Notes: generated from the letters alone by a model not told the origin. Shown: positions 25,140 to 34,289, counted from the stretch's first letter. The stretch is DNA of 64,000 nucleotides from Bacillota bacterium (GCA_021791495.1 JAJYWN010000021.1:1-64000), one strand, 5' to 3'. Numbers and translations are program-made.

Positions 25140-27123
25140 TCAGCTGAGATGTACCCGATTTGCCGCCACTACCCTTGCCGTGCGAGCCGGCATGACCGCG
25201 ACCATGGCCGCGACCGTGAGCTGACGCCTCACGGGCCTCTCCTCGCAGATGATAGGGCACGCTGGTCACCACGGTCCCCTTGCGGAACAGGAGCGCTGAT
25301 TTGATGAAGAAGGCGGATTGGTTATGCAGGATGCCTTGCCACCAATGGCGCGGCACGAACTCGGGGACAATCACTGTCACCAGTGCTTTTGAATGACGTC
25401 GGTCGATGCGGTCAATGAAGTGTACAAGTGGCTGGATGAGGGAACGGTAGGGGGACTGCAGAATGGTCAGGTGAACGCCGAACCCCCACTCGTCCCACTC
25501 TTTCCTGAACCCCTCCGCCTGCTCCGAGTCTGTAGCGACGTGCACGGCGTAGACCGTTGACGACAGGGACTTGGCGTACTGGAGGGCATCGATCAAGGCA
25601 CGGTTGATGCCGGCCACCGGCACGACGGCGGCGTGGTGGATGGCAGTGATGGTGTGGCCCAGTTCCTCCTTGGTGATACGCAGTTCGGCGGCCACCTCGT
25701 CGTAGTGGCGTCTGATGCCGAAGAAAAGCCGAACCAAGAGCGGGATGAGGATGATCACCATCCAGGCGCCGTAGACAAACTTGGTGGCGGCGATGACGAC
25801 CAAGACCACGCCGGTGGCCACGGCGCCCACCCCGTTCACAATGGCGGGCACCAGCCAGGCGGAGCGGGCGGCGTGCTCCTTTCTCAGGTTGAACCAGTGA
25901 TGAACCATCCCACTCTGGGACAGGGTGAACGACAGAAAGACTCCGACGGCGTACAGCGGGATGAGGGCGTGGGTCTGGCCGCCAAAAACCGTTACCAGAG
26001 CGATAGAAAGCAGGCCCAGAATCAAGATACCGTTGGCAAAGACGAGGCGGTCGCCGCGGTTCGCCAGCTGCCGGGGAAGGAATCCGTCGCGGGCCATGAG
26101 CGACCCCAGGCGTGGGAAGTCGGCGAAGCTGGTGTTCGCCGCTAACACCAGGATGAGCATGGTGGCGAACTGTATGGCGTAGTAGAAGACGCCGCGCCCG
26201 AACGTCGCCTCCGCCACCTGCGATACGATGGTGTTCTCCTCGTTCGGAATAGCCCCGAAGGCGTGGGCAAGAAGCGAGATGCCGGCGAACATCGTGGCCA
26301 GCAGGGCCACCATCCAGGTGAGGGTGGTAGCGGCGTTATGAGATTCTGGCTCGCGGAAGGCGGGCACGCCATTGGAGATGGCTTCGACACCAGTCATCGC
26401 CGCGCACCCAGACGAAAAGGCGCGGAGCAGCAGGAACAAGGTCAGTGGCGCGACACCGGCGACGGTCCCGCTCACGACGGCTCCGGCGCCACCGGCGTTC
26501 GAAGCGCCCGGCACGAAGCTGGGGTCGGGTCCGATCCCCAGGAGCCACCGGGCCAACCCGACGGCGATCATGGCCAGGATGGCCACCACGAAGAAGTAGG
26601 TCGGTGAGGCGAAGATGTTCGCCGACTCGCGGATGCCGCGTAGGTTCGCCAGCGTGATCAGAGCGATAAAGGCCACCGACAGCAGGACTCGGTGTTCCCC
26701 CAGTTGAGGAAAGGCGGAGGTGATGGCCGCTACGCCGGCGGACACGCTCACGGCCACGGTCAGGACGTAGTCCACCAACAAAGCCGATCCGGCTACCAGG
26801 CCCGGCATGGTTCCAAGATTGTCTTTCGCCACGATGTAGGAGCCACCGCCAGACGGGTAGGCGTGGATGGTCTGACGGTAAGAGAAAGCGACGATGAGCA
26901 TCAGGACGATGATGCTGGCGGTGATGGGCAACGACAAAGCAAGAATGCCGGTACCGGCGGCAGCCAAGACCAGCAGGATCTCCTCTGTGGCGTAGGCGAC
27001 AGACGACAGCGCGTCCGACGAAAAGACGGCTAGAGCCTTGGCTTTCGTCAGGCGCTGGTGTCTGGCTTCGGTGGACCGCAACGGCGGCCCTATAATCCAG
27101 CGCCGAAGCTGCTTAAAAGACAT
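25132..27123 (-). CDS. KimA-type potassium/proton symporter (APC family)
   Basis: A 663-residue permease with about 12 membrane segments and a soluble C-terminal domain. Strong marks of the KimA (YdaO) group are KALAVFSSDALSSVAYATEE, YPSGGGSYIV, SSGCAAMTGVEAISN, FGGQTHALIPLYAVG and the final HNQSAF and VPYHLRG segments. KimA imports potassium with high affinity and its soluble domain binds cyclic di-AMP. A His/Gly/Ser-rich tail of ~30 residues is added at the end. ATG at 27123 has GGAGGT 11 bases upstream. I saw no convincing cyclic di-AMP riboswitch in the short leader. It is convergent with the ABC exporter, overlapping by 8 bases. Confidence 0.8.
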   Translation of the reverse strand: MSFKQLRRWIIGPPLRSTEARHQRLTKAKALAVFSSDALSSVAYATEEILLVLAAAGTGILALSLPITASIIVLMLIVAFSYRQTIHAYPSGGGSYIVAKDNLGTMPGLVAGSALLVDYVLTVAVSVSAGVAAITSAFPQLGEHRVLLSVAFIALITLANLRGIRESANIFASPTYFFVVAILAMIAVGLARWLLGIGPDPSFVPGASNAGGAGAVVSGTVAGVAPLTLFLLLRAFSSGCAAMTGVEAISNGVPAFREPESHNAATTLTWMVALLATMFAGISLLAHAFGAIPNEENTIVSQVAEATFGRGVFYYAIQFATMLILVLAANTSFADFPRLGSLMARDGFLPRQLANRGDRLVFANGILILGLLSIALVTVFGGQTHALIPLYAVGVFLSFTLSQSGMVHHWFNLRKEHAARSAWLVPAIVNGVGAVATGVVLVVIAATKFVYGAWMVIILIPLLVRLFFGIRRHYDEVAAELRITKEELGHTITAIHHAAVVPVAGINRALIDALQYAKSLSSTVYAVHVATDSEQAEGFRKEWDEWGFGVHLTILQSPYRSLIQPLVHFIDRIDRRHSKALVTVIVPEFVPRHWWQGILHNQSAFFIKSALLFRKGTVVTSVPYHLRGEAREASAHGRGHGRGHAGSHGKGSGGKSGTSQLIS

Positions 27124-27331
27124 GGGGCGGCAAAACCTCCGTCCATGGTGAGGGTTTCAAACAACCCGTAGACTTCGCAGCGTAGGTGATATATCCTTTC
27201 TTGACGCTTTTGGGACATTTTTTGACCCTCGCTTGACGTCATCGAACATTCGCGGCTGGCATCAGAGGAGTTTGGCGGGCCAGGAGGAAGCAGATGAGGG
27301 AAAGACCGGAGGATTGAGGGTTCTGGACGCT

Positions 27332-27898
27332 ATGGCGCTAACCATCAGACCGGCTACCGCTGAAGACTATGAGCAGCTGTGTGAAGTGTTCGCGGAGATC
27401 GACACTCAGCATGCGAAGGTGGAGCCGGGAGTCTACCGCTATCCGTCTCCTGTACCGGCCCGCTCCTTGGAGTTCCTGGCCCCCGCTTTCGGGGAACGTG
27501 AGGCAGTCATTTTCGTTGCCGAGGAGCCGCTCCACGGCCATGAAGACGAAGCGCGCGGCTCCGAGGATCGCGGCAGAGCCGGAGACCGGAACGTCCGCAT
27601 CGTGGGGCTGGCCCACGTGCTCCTGCGGTATGCGCCCGACCTGCCCATCCTGCGGCCGCGCTGCTTCGCCGTGGTCGACGCCTTGGTCGTGCGCGCCACC
27701 CACCGCCGTCAGGGGATCGGGACGCGGCTCATGGAAGAAGCCCGGCGATGGGCGACGGAGAAGGGCGCCGACGACCTTGAACTGGGCGTTTGGGAGTTCA
27801 ACCATGAGGCCGTAGCTTTCTACGAGAGCTTGGGGTTCACAACGTCGGTCCGCCGGATGTGGATCCGCCTGAAAGAGGTCCCGCCGAGAGAAGACTAG
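27332..27898 (+). CDS. GNAT-family N-acetyltransferase
   Basis: A 188-residue protein with the GNAT pattern. The N-terminal strand is LTIRPATAEDYEQL; the acetyl-CoA motif is VVRATHRRQGIGTRLMEEA; the closing segment is NHEAVAFYESLGF. A short charged insert around residues 70-85 is not typical. It would acetylate an amine, either a small molecule or a protein N-terminus; the acceptor is unknown. The open frame starts at 27233, but homology begins at the ATG at 27332, which has only a weak AGGG site upstream. Confidence 0.75.
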   Translation: MALTIRPATAEDYEQLCEVFAEIDTQHAKVEPGVYRYPSPVPARSLEFLAPAFGEREAVIFVAEEPLHGHEDEARGSEDRGRAGDRNVRIVGLAHVLLRYAPDLPILRPRCFAVVDALVVRATHRRQGIGTRLMEEARRWATEKGADDLELGVWEFNHEAVAFYESLGFTTSVRRMWIRLKEVPPRED

Positions 27899-27968
27899 GA
27901 CAACTAGGGCTGCTGGCATTACTAGCAGGATTGTTTGCCTGATCACAGCCCGATCGGAGGTAACGTTT

Positions 27969-29084
27969 ATGCAACCCAAGGTTGACATGGATTTCGTCAT
28001 GGACCACCTGGTCAAACTGCTGACGACGCCTAGCCCGTCGGGCCATACGGATGAGGTCATGGCTATGGTTGAGGAAGCCTTCGCGGCCATCGGTGGCGGT
28101 GCAACCGGCGGTAGCGCCCGTGGCGGTGCCAGCGACGGTGCCGCCGGCGGCGCCCGCGGCGGTGCCCTTGAAATCCGGCGGACGAACAAGGGAGGCCTCA
28201 TCGCCACCTTACGTGGTGCCGACGACGAGAACCAACGCCTGCTTTCCGCGCACGTGGATACCCTTGGCGGCATGGTGAAAGAGATCAAGGCCAGTGGCCG
28301 CCTGAAATACGTCCCCATTGGCGGCGCCTCCCCCCACTCGGTGGAGGGCGAGTACTGCACCATCCTGGCCGACGACGGACGCCGTTACACCGGAACCATC
28401 CTCACCATCAAGGCCGCCGCCCACGTGTACGGCCAGGAGGCCCGGGACCTGCCGCGCAAGGAAGAGAACATGGAGATCCGCCTGGACGAGAAGGTGAAGA
28501 CGGCGGCGGAGACGCGGGCGCTGGGCATTGAGGTGGGGAACTTCATCGCCTTCGACCCGCGGACCGAGGTCACGCCGGCGGGGTTCATCAAGAGCCGGCA
28601 TCTCGATGACAAGGCCAGCGTAGCGGTGCTATTCGGCGTGGCGAAGGCCCTGGTGGAGGCGGTGGTCCGGCCGGCGGCGACCACCCACTTCTTTATCACC
28701 AATTTCGAGGAAGTGGGCCACGGCGCCTCGTACGGCGTGCCGCCGAAGACCAAGGAGTACATCGCTGTGGACATGGGCGTGGTGGGCGACGGCATCCAGG
28801 CCGACGAATACTGCGTTTCCATCTGCGCCAAGGACTCCACCGGCCCCTACGACGAAGGGCTAAGGCGACGGCTGGTGGAGCTGGCCAAGGCCAACGGCAT
28901 CCCGCACGCCGTGGACATCTACCCCTATTACGGCAGCGACGCCAGCGCCGCCCTGCGGGCGGGGGCCGACATCCGGGCCATCGTCATCGGGCAGGGCGTG
29001 GACGCCTCGCACGCCTACGAGCGGACGCACCGGGAGGGCATCAAGGCGACGGCGGATCTGCTGGTGGCGTATCTGCTGTCTTAA
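27969..29084 (+). CDS. M42-family metallo-aminopeptidase
   Basis: A 371-residue M42 (TET/FrvX-type) peptidase. Metal and catalytic residues are His and Asp in SAHVDTLGG, Asp in RHLDDKAS, the Glu pair in FEEVGHG, Asp in AVDMGVV and the last His in DASHAYERTH. Family members form dodecameric shells that release N-terminal residues from peptides. A Gly/Ala/Ser-rich insert at about residues 43-65 interrupts the N-terminal part. ATG at 27969 follows CGGAGGT. A diverged copy of its last ~110 codons lies at 32686-33012, beyond a block of different composition. Confidence 0.9.
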   Translation: MQPKVDMDFVMDHLVKLLTTPSPSGHTDEVMAMVEEAFAAIGGGATGGSARGGASDGAAGGARGGALEIRRTNKGGLIATLRGADDENQRLLSAHVDTLGGMVKEIKASGRLKYVPIGGASPHSVEGEYCTILADDGRRYTGTILTIKAAAHVYGQEARDLPRKEENMEIRLDEKVKTAAETRALGIEVGNFIAFDPRTEVTPAGFIKSRHLDDKASVAVLFGVAKALVEAVVRPAATTHFFITNFEEVGHGASYGVPPKTKEYIAVDMGVVGDGIQADEYCVSICAKDSTGPYDEGLRRRLVELAKANGIPHAVDIYPYYGSDASAALRAGADIRAIVIGQGVDASHAYERTHREGIKATADLLVAYLLS

Positions 29085-29094
29085 GGTCGCCACC

Positions 29095-29300
29095 TCACTG
29101 CTTGGCCAGCTGATCAACCTTCCAGACGCCGTTCTCGCGACTCATATGTAGTGGCACGGGTTCTTCTTCCTGAACCTGGTGCAGAGTACCTTGGACCACG
29201 TAACTGCCACGATAGCTTAGCAGACACACGTAAGCCTTATCACCTTGAACCAGGTAGTCCCTGGACAAGGCATATGACTCGACGACGTTTTGAGGTTGGG
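29095..29300 (-). pseudogene. Out-of-frame 3' part of the adjacent lipoprotein gene
   Basis: In the +1 frame relative to the upstream lipoprotein gene, this stretch reads as a sensible protein end: VVESYALSRDYL through KAYVCLLSYRGSY to a stop at 29095. It looks like a small mixed domain measuring about 65 residues. A single extra base near 29285-29300, where G, C and A runs occur, would explain the shift. It may be a true mutation or a sequencing error. Confidence 0.5.
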
Positions 29301-30250
29301 GCCCAGAACTCCGTGTGATCCTCTGGCGCGGCTTGTGTGAGGTACTTAAGGGAACCAGTCTGCAGATCATACAGTGAGATGTTCTTGGTCTCCGGGCTCT
29401 TGGCATCATACGTGCTCCAAACCACATACCTGCCCCAGATCACCGGCGTTATAGACGGGTCGTCCCCAGATAGGCGGCGGGACTGTCCGGAGGAGAGATC
29501 GTACTCGTAGACTTCAGCGGCCATATTGGCAGTCCATTCACCGCGGTGCCAGACGACATGGTCTCCGGAAATGCTCGGCGCGCCCAAGTATTGGCGGTCT
29601 CCCGTCACTTGCCCTAGTGTGCGGGTCTCTTTGTCCGGGAGAACCTTCAGAATGACCCGTGAGGTCATGCCTTCTGCCGACTGCACTAAAATGTTATACA
29701 CCAACGACCCGGAGTCTAGCCCGAGCGCTGGAAAGTCTGAACCGACTCCCTTGAGGTACCGGCCCCAGTCAATCTCGCGCGTGGTGCTGGTGGACCGGTT
29801 TAGAGCTAGGATACGCCATTCGGTTTCACTTTGCTCGACCCAGGCCACCCAACTCTCATCCATAGCTGCGGTCAGGATTCTCAACCCAGGCCCAAGATCA
29901 GCGACCTTCTTTGCTTCTCCCGTGGCTGGATTGAGCACGTAGATGGCGGGAAGCTCCTCCGGCCGCTTGGGAGTACCTCCTTCTCGCCACAGCACAGCAA
30001 GGAGCTCACCGTTGCGGTTGCCGGCGAAGACTCTAGATACTTGAGGGAGGTAGAGCCACCTCACCGACCTGCCCTCTAACTCAGACTCTCGCACTTCAAG
30101 GCGTACAGTGTCGGGACTTGGTTCTGCTTGAGGTTCGGCTTGCACAGCCGGGGGGGATTGGGTCCTGGCACAACCCATAGAAGCCAGGAGACCCAATCCC
30201 ACCGCCAAGGCAAGCACGAGGAAGCACCTTAGTGGCTTCCGTCGTCGCAT
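29240..30250 (-). CDS. Lipoprotein with a predicted beta-propeller-like region
   Basis: The ATG at 30250 follows GGAGGT. A basic N-terminus and hydrophobic core lead to the lipobox ASMGC, so the mature protein should be lipid-anchored outside the membrane. The rest (about 300 residues) has repeated strand patterns such as LVYNILVQ, YLGAPSISGDHVVWHRG and SITPVIWGRYVVWST, as in TolB- or propeller-type folds. In frame, the last ~23 residues are basic and unrelated; the natural end is in another frame (see 29095-29300). It lies downstream of an ABC-2 transporter pair and is probably in the same transcript. Function unknown. Confidence 0.6.
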   Translation of the reverse strand: MRRRKPLRCFLVLALAVGLGLLASMGCARTQSPPAVQAEPQAEPSPDTVRLEVRESELEGRSVRWLYLPQVSRVFAGNRNGELLAVLWREGGTPKRPEELPAIYVLNPATGEAKKVADLGPGLRILTAAMDESWVAWVEQSETEWRILALNRSTSTTREIDWGRYLKGVGSDFPALGLDSGSLVYNILVQSAEGMTSRVILKVLPDKETRTLGQVTGDRQYLGAPSISGDHVVWHRGEWTANMAAEVYEYDLSSGQSRRLSGDDPSITPVIWGRYVVWSTYDAKSPETKNISLYDLQTGSLKYLTQAAPEDHTEFWAPTSKRRRVICLVQGLPGSR

Positions 30251-30314
30251 AACTGCACCTCCGACGTCAATCAAGTGTGCGCCCTAGGCCAAGCCTGAAA
30301 ACAGGCTCGTCCTC

Positions 30315-31088
30315 CTACCGGAGTGCTCGTGAGAAGATGGCCACACTACCTAGGGAGACGAATGCAGTCACAGCAAGGCTTACGGCCAAGGGGATAAGGA
30401 TAGTTGAGGGCGTGAGGGGATCCTGGAGAAAGGTGGCCCTCAGAAGACCTGCTGAAGCATTGACAGGGTTCACGGACGCAATTACCCGAATCCAGGATGG
30501 TGCAGATTCGAGTGGGTAGAAGGCGGATGAGGTGAACACGACTGGAAGGATGACCACATTGCTGATAATGTTGAAAGCCTCTTGGCTGACTATGAGAGTG
30601 CAGAGTGCGGAAAAGGCCATACCGATCAGTAAGGTAAAGACGATGACCACGGATAGCCCCATGAAGAACCGGTCTGGGGTGATCAACACCGAGAGCCTCA
30701 TTGCGTGAGAGACACCCAGGAGCGCAACACTGTATAGGGTCGTCTGAAAGCACATTGAGACAACACTGGAGACCAGTATTAGCCATCGAGGGATAGGCAG
30801 TCCAAATAGACTCTCGAGTTCCCCTGTCATTCTGTCGACGTAGATCGGTGTCCCCGCGTGGACGCCGCGATGCCATGCGGCCATCGCAAGTACTCCTGGG
30901 AGCACAAAGGACAGATAATCCCAGTCTCGCCCGGCATATTGCACGGAAGATATGACCCTGGTCATGATCTGACCGAAAATGAGTAGATAGAGCGTTGGTT
31001 CAAGTATTGGCAATATCAAGTTCTGGGGGGAACTAAGCATCAGACGCCACTGCCGGTATGCCATCCCCGTCATTACCCTATGCGCCAC
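30315..31088 (-). CDS. ABC-2 type transporter permease
   Basis: A 257-residue membrane protein with about six hydrophobic segments and the ABC-2 pattern: a short cytoplasmic start (AYRQWRLMLSSPQNLILPILEP), then YLSFVLPGVLAM and a late VFTSSAFYPLESAP segment near the end. Such permeases export polysaccharides, lipids, drugs or peptides with a separate ATPase. The gene overlaps the upstream ATPase gene by 16 bases, so the two form one transporter. The base composition is lower in G+C than the flanking genes, consistent with horizontal gain. Confidence 0.85.
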   Translation of the reverse strand: MAHRVMTGMAYRQWRLMLSSPQNLILPILEPTLYLLIFGQIMTRVISSVQYAGRDWDYLSFVLPGVLAMAAWHRGVHAGTPIYVDRMTGELESLFGLPIPRWLILVSSVVSMCFQTTLYSVALLGVSHAMRLSVLITPDRFFMGLSVVIVFTLLIGMAFSALCTLIVSQEAFNIISNVVILPVVFTSSAFYPLESAPSWIRVIASVNPVNASAGLLRATFLQDPLTPSTILIPLAVSLAVTAFVSLGSVAIFSRALR

Positions 31089-32029
31089 TGACCATCACCA
31101 CCATTCCGTCTTTCTCCCGCCCCAACTAACGTTAAATAGACGTCCTCGAACCTTGGAGGTACCACGCGCATGGAGCGAACCTCAACCCCAGACTCCAGGA
31201 GTCGGAAAAGTGCCCTTGGAATCGCTTCCTTTCCGTGCATGAACGATGCTGAAAGCGTGAGCCCACTGAGGTTCACGCCTTTCGAAGATGGCCCAAAGTC
31301 AGGGACGCATTCTGGGAGTGACGCAAGCTCATACTCCACTCGCGTCGTTCCCAAGCTGTCCACTAGTTCCTGCACGTTCCCTGATGCAACTACTGCACCC
31401 TGATCAATTAGGACCACATCATCGCACAGCGCCTCAACCTCATCCATCGAATGTGTCGTCAGGAAAGTGGTCGCTCCTGCATCGCGCACTACTTCTGAAA
31501 GTTGCTTCCAGAAGGCTTGCTTGGCCTTTGGATCAAGCCCAGTGCTCGGTTCATCAAGGAAGAAACACTGAGCCGAACACGCAAGCGCCCTGGCAACCTG
31601 AGTGCGCCTCCGAAGCCCCCCAGAGAGCTGCTCACTTCTCATCGTGGTGTACTGACCGAGGCCGAACGCATCGATTGCCCATTGTGCCCTCTTCTTCGCG
31701 TCAGCCCAGGAGAGACCGTGCAGAAGTAGGTAGGTAAGTATGTTGTCCCGCAGGGAAAGGTAGTGGTTTAGCCATGTGCTCTGAGGAACAATCGAAATCG
31801 CCCTCCTGACGGAGAGGCTTTCACGCAAGATATCTCGGCCGCATATCGCAGCCGTCCCAGAGTCCGGTCTGATAACGGTGGTTAGCATCCGTAGCGTGGT
31901 GGTCTTTCCGGCGCCGTTTGGGCCGAGGAGAGCTACGACCCGCCCTTCAGGAACCGAGAAGGATATGCCCCGGACTGCTCGTACATTCCGGAAGGACTTC
32001 GCCAATTCGCTACAGCTAATGGCATCCAT
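31073..32029 (-). CDS. ABC transporter ATP-binding protein (ABC-2 partner)
   Basis: A 318-residue ATPase with Walker A GPNGAGKTTT, Q-loop SIVPQS, signature LSGGLRRR, Walker B CFFLDEPSTGLD and H-loop His in LTTHSMDE. A ~90-residue C-terminal extension follows, as in DrrA- or NodI-type subunits. I chose the ATG at 32029 because AAGGAG lies seven bases upstream; the open frame begins at 32065. It overlaps both neighbours, upstream and downstream, so the three genes are translationally coupled. The cargo is not predictable. Confidence 0.85.
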   Translation of the reverse strand: MDAISCSELAKSFRNVRAVRGISFSVPEGRVVALLGPNGAGKTTTLRMLTTVIRPDSGTAAICGRDILRESLSVRRAISIVPQSTWLNHYLSLRDNILTYLLLHGLSWADAKKRAQWAIDAFGLGQYTTMRSEQLSGGLRRRTQVARALACSAQCFFLDEPSTGLDPKAKQAFWKQLSEVVRDAGATTFLTTHSMDEVEALCDDVVLIDQGAVVASGNVQELVDSLGTTRVEYELASLPECVPDFGPSSKGVNLSGLTLSASFMHGKEAIPRALFRLLESGVEVRSMRVVPPRFEDVYLTLVGAGERRNGGDGQWRIG

Positions 32030-32450
32030 GGCCTTGCTCCTTATGTTTGACGTGAATCCTCGCAAGCTTTAGGCTATGACAGGCAGCACGCACCAGGGTA
32101 TCGCGCATCATGTTTCCCCTCAAGTCTGTCGTCCGGCCCAGGAGCAAGGAGGCGGCAGTAAGAACCGCCTCTGGTCCTCCCTCAAAGCCTGAGCCCTGGG
32201 GAAAGCCTATATAGGCGCGACACAGCAATTCGCACAAGATCTCGGCGACTGCTGTGCTTTCCACTAATGAATTCACCTCCACAGAAGATGCTTGGTCCTG
32301 GTTTAGGAGCATAACAGAATCACGAATCGAGGGGTGGTCGTGTTTCCATATCCGGAAATAGCTCTCAATCCGTTTGACGTTCCCGGAATGGGTTGAAAAC
32401 GCAGGTCTTCCGCTTGAACCGATACCGGATTTTGTCAGCCTTGCATCCAT
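32016..32450 (-). CDS. Hypothetical protein, first gene of the ABC-2 block
   Basis: A 144-residue protein that I do not recognise. The first ~50 residues are polar. The middle (VESTAVAEILCELLCRAYIG) and the later SLLLGRTTDLRG segment look helical. It ends with a His/Lys-rich tail. Its stop overlaps the start of the ATPase gene, which supports it being translated. Codon use is less G+C-biased than the genome around it. It could be a cargo-related or regulatory protein of the transporter, but nothing in the sequence shows this. Confidence 0.45.
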   Translation of the reverse strand: MDARLTKSGIGSSGRPAFSTHSGNVKRIESYFRIWKHDHPSIRDSVMLLNQDQASSVEVNSLVESTAVAEILCELLCRAYIGFPQGSGFEGGPEAVLTAASLLLGRTTDLRGNMMRDTLVRAACHSLKLARIHVKHKEQGHGCH

Positions 32451-32659
32451 TTCCTGCCAACTAGGGCTTTTCTTGCGCCAAATTTTACAGTTGGCACGTG
32501 CACCGTTATCTATCTCTTAGTTGTAATCGTTTCTGTTTTGGCCTAACAATAGTTACGTTATATGGAAGAGATGAGGCCAGTCCAGGTAATGCTTTAGTGA
32601 ATGAATAGCTCCCCTGCCTAGGCACCTCCTGATTTCAAATAATGAGATGTTGAAAAGAT
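32451..32659. other. AT-rich intergenic segment
   Basis: About 209 bases with much lower G+C than anything nearby. On the minus strand, TTGTTA followed about 18 bases later by TACAAC may be the promoter of the hypothetical-ABC block. No terminal inverted repeats or transposase traces were found at this edge. Confidence 0.35.
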
Positions 32660-32685
32660 ATGATTATAAAGGGCTCTCCGAACAC

Positions 32686-33012
32686 CAAGTGGTATATCGC
32701 TGTGGACATGGGCGTGGTGGGCGATGGCGTCCAGGCCGACGAGTACTGCGTTTCTATCTGCGCCAAGGATTCCAGCGGCCCCTACGACGCCGGCCTGAAG
32801 CGGCTGGTGGACCTAGCCACGAAGAACTCCATCCCGCACGCCGTGGACATCTACCACTACTACGGCAGCGACGCCAGCGCCGCCCTGCGGGCCGGGGCCG
32901 ACGTCCGGGCCATCGTCATCGGCCAGGGCGTGGACGCCTCGCATGCCTACGAGCGGACGCACCGGGAAGGCATCAAGGCCACGGCGGACCCGCTGGTGGC
33001 GTATCTGCTGTC
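32686..33012 (+). pseudogene. 3' fragment of an M42 peptidase gene
   Basis: This stretch aligns with the last third of the M42 gene (28758-29084) at roughly nine bases in ten, covering the AVDMGVVGDG segment to the final VAYLLS. It lacks the N-terminal metal ligands. The open frame runs 32660-33064 only because of chance flanking codons. The differences, many silent, show that this is not a fresh duplicate but a fragment of a diverged paralog. Confidence 0.85.
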
Positions 33013-33060
33013 ACAGACGCCGTCGTCTCCAAGATCTCTCAACGAATGGCCTATTAAAGG

Positions 33061-33110
33061 TTGACCACCAATCACTTAATAAGGTATTCTCATATTCAGC
33101 GAAGCTGAAT
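33061..33110 (+). promoter_or_regulatory. Promoter and palindromic site of the Fic gene
   Basis: TTGACC (33061-33066) and TATTCT (33085-33090), 18 bases apart, form a good promoter. Directly after the -10 hexamer lies a perfect inverted repeat, ATTCAGC-GAA-GCTGAAT (33094-33110), covering the expected transcription start and ending 14 bases before the ATG. It could be an operator or an RNA hairpin in the leader. Confidence 0.65.
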
Positions 33111-33123
33111 TGGGAGAAACGCC

Positions 33124-34287
33124 ATGAAACGAAGTGTGACCGGGCGATATGAGACGTCCCGTGTGGGCGGTGAGACGGTGCGGGCTTTTGTGCCGCACCC
33201 GCTGCCCCCCGTGCCTCCGGTTGTCTTAAGCGGTGGGCGCCAGATGCTCCTAGAACGAGCCCTCGTCGCCCTGGGTCGCCTCGACAGCATTTCAATGTTG
33301 CTGCCCGATCCCCATCTGTTTCTCTATGCCTATGTGAGGAAAGAAGCCGTTCTTTCGTCGCAGATCGAGGGTACTCAGTCGTCCCTGGCTGATCTTCTCA
33401 TCTTCGAGGCCGCCGAGGCTCCCGGTGTCCCTTTGGATGACGTGGTGGAGGTCTCAAACTACGTGGCCGCCCTGGAACACGGACTGACGCGGTTTCGTGA
33501 AGGCTTCCCTCTCTCCAACCGGCTGATCCGCGAGATCCATGCCAAGCTTCTATCCAGCGGCCGGGGGAGCCATAAGCAACCGGGTGAGTTCCGTCGCTCT
33601 CAGAACTGGATCGGCGGAACCCGGCCGGGGAACGCCCATTTCGTTCCGCCCCCACCACAGGACGTGGACGAATGCATGAGCCAGTTGGAGCGGTTTCTCC
33701 ACGATCAGGACACGGATCTGCCGATCCTGGTCAGGACCGCTTTGGCACATGTCCAATTCGAGACGATTCACCCGTTCCTGGACGGCAACGGGCGGACGGG
33801 ACGTCTTCTCTTCACTTTGATCCTGAGCAATGCCGGCATCCTAGCACAGCCCTTATTGTACCTCAGTCTCTATTTCAAACAGAATCGTGCCGACTACTAC
33901 CGGTTGCTGGACCAGGTGCGGACTGACGGAGATTGGGAAGCTTGGCTGGATTTCTTCCTTGAGGGCGTGGAGACCACAGCGAGCGGCGCGGTCACCACAG
34001 TACAACACCTGGTGCAATTGTTCAAGGAGGATTCCCAGCGGTTGTCAGGGAGCAGCCGTTCGCTGAGCTCAGCGCTTCGTGTCCACGCCGCGCTGAGGGA
34101 GCGGCCGGTGACGTCCCTCAAAGAGATCTGCCGAAGGACGGGCCTTTCGTTTCCCGCCGCGACCACCGGCATGAACCTGCTGCTGAAGCTCGGCATGCTC
34201 CGGGAAGTGACCGGCGGTAAGCGGAACCGGGTATTTGCCTATGACCGGTATCTCGATATCCTGAATGAGGGAACGGAGCCGCTCTGA
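33124..34287 (+). CDS. Fic-family protein with inhibitory helix and winged-helix end
   Basis: A 387-residue protein. The Fic active-site motif HPFLDGNGRTGR starts near residue 216, with the full set of AMP-transfer residues. An N-terminal SSQIEGTQ segment (~79-86) fits the inhibitory (S/T)xxxE(G/N) motif of class II Fic enzymes, so it is probably self-inhibited. The C-terminal ~70 residues (SLKEICRRTGLSFPAATTGM) form a winged-helix DNA-binding domain. Such proteins AMPylate targets and may regulate themselves. ATG at 33124 has GGGAG eight bases upstream. The promoter palindrome at 33094-33110 is the likely binding site. Confidence 0.9.
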   Translation: MKRSVTGRYETSRVGGETVRAFVPHPLPPVPPVVLSGGRQMLLERALVALGRLDSISMLLPDPHLFLYAYVRKEAVLSSQIEGTQSSLADLLIFEAAEAPGVPLDDVVEVSNYVAALEHGLTRFREGFPLSNRLIREIHAKLLSSGRGSHKQPGEFRRSQNWIGGTRPGNAHFVPPPPQDVDECMSQLERFLHDQDTDLPILVRTALAHVQFETIHPFLDGNGRTGRLLFTLILSNAGILAQPLLYLSLYFKQNRADYYRLLDQVRTDGDWEAWLDFFLEGVETTASGAVTTVQHLVQLFKEDSQRLSGSSRSLSSALRVHAALRERPVTSLKEICRRTGLSFPAATTGMNLLLKLGMLREVTGGKRNRVFAYDRYLDILNEGTEPL

Positions 34288-34289
34288 AC

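Noticed and set aside
27124-27331. Cyclic di-AMP (ydaO-type) riboswitch upstream of the KimA gene
   Set aside because: The expected conserved blocks are not seen in the short leader and the region also holds the divergent GNAT gene. A covariance-model search would be decisive.
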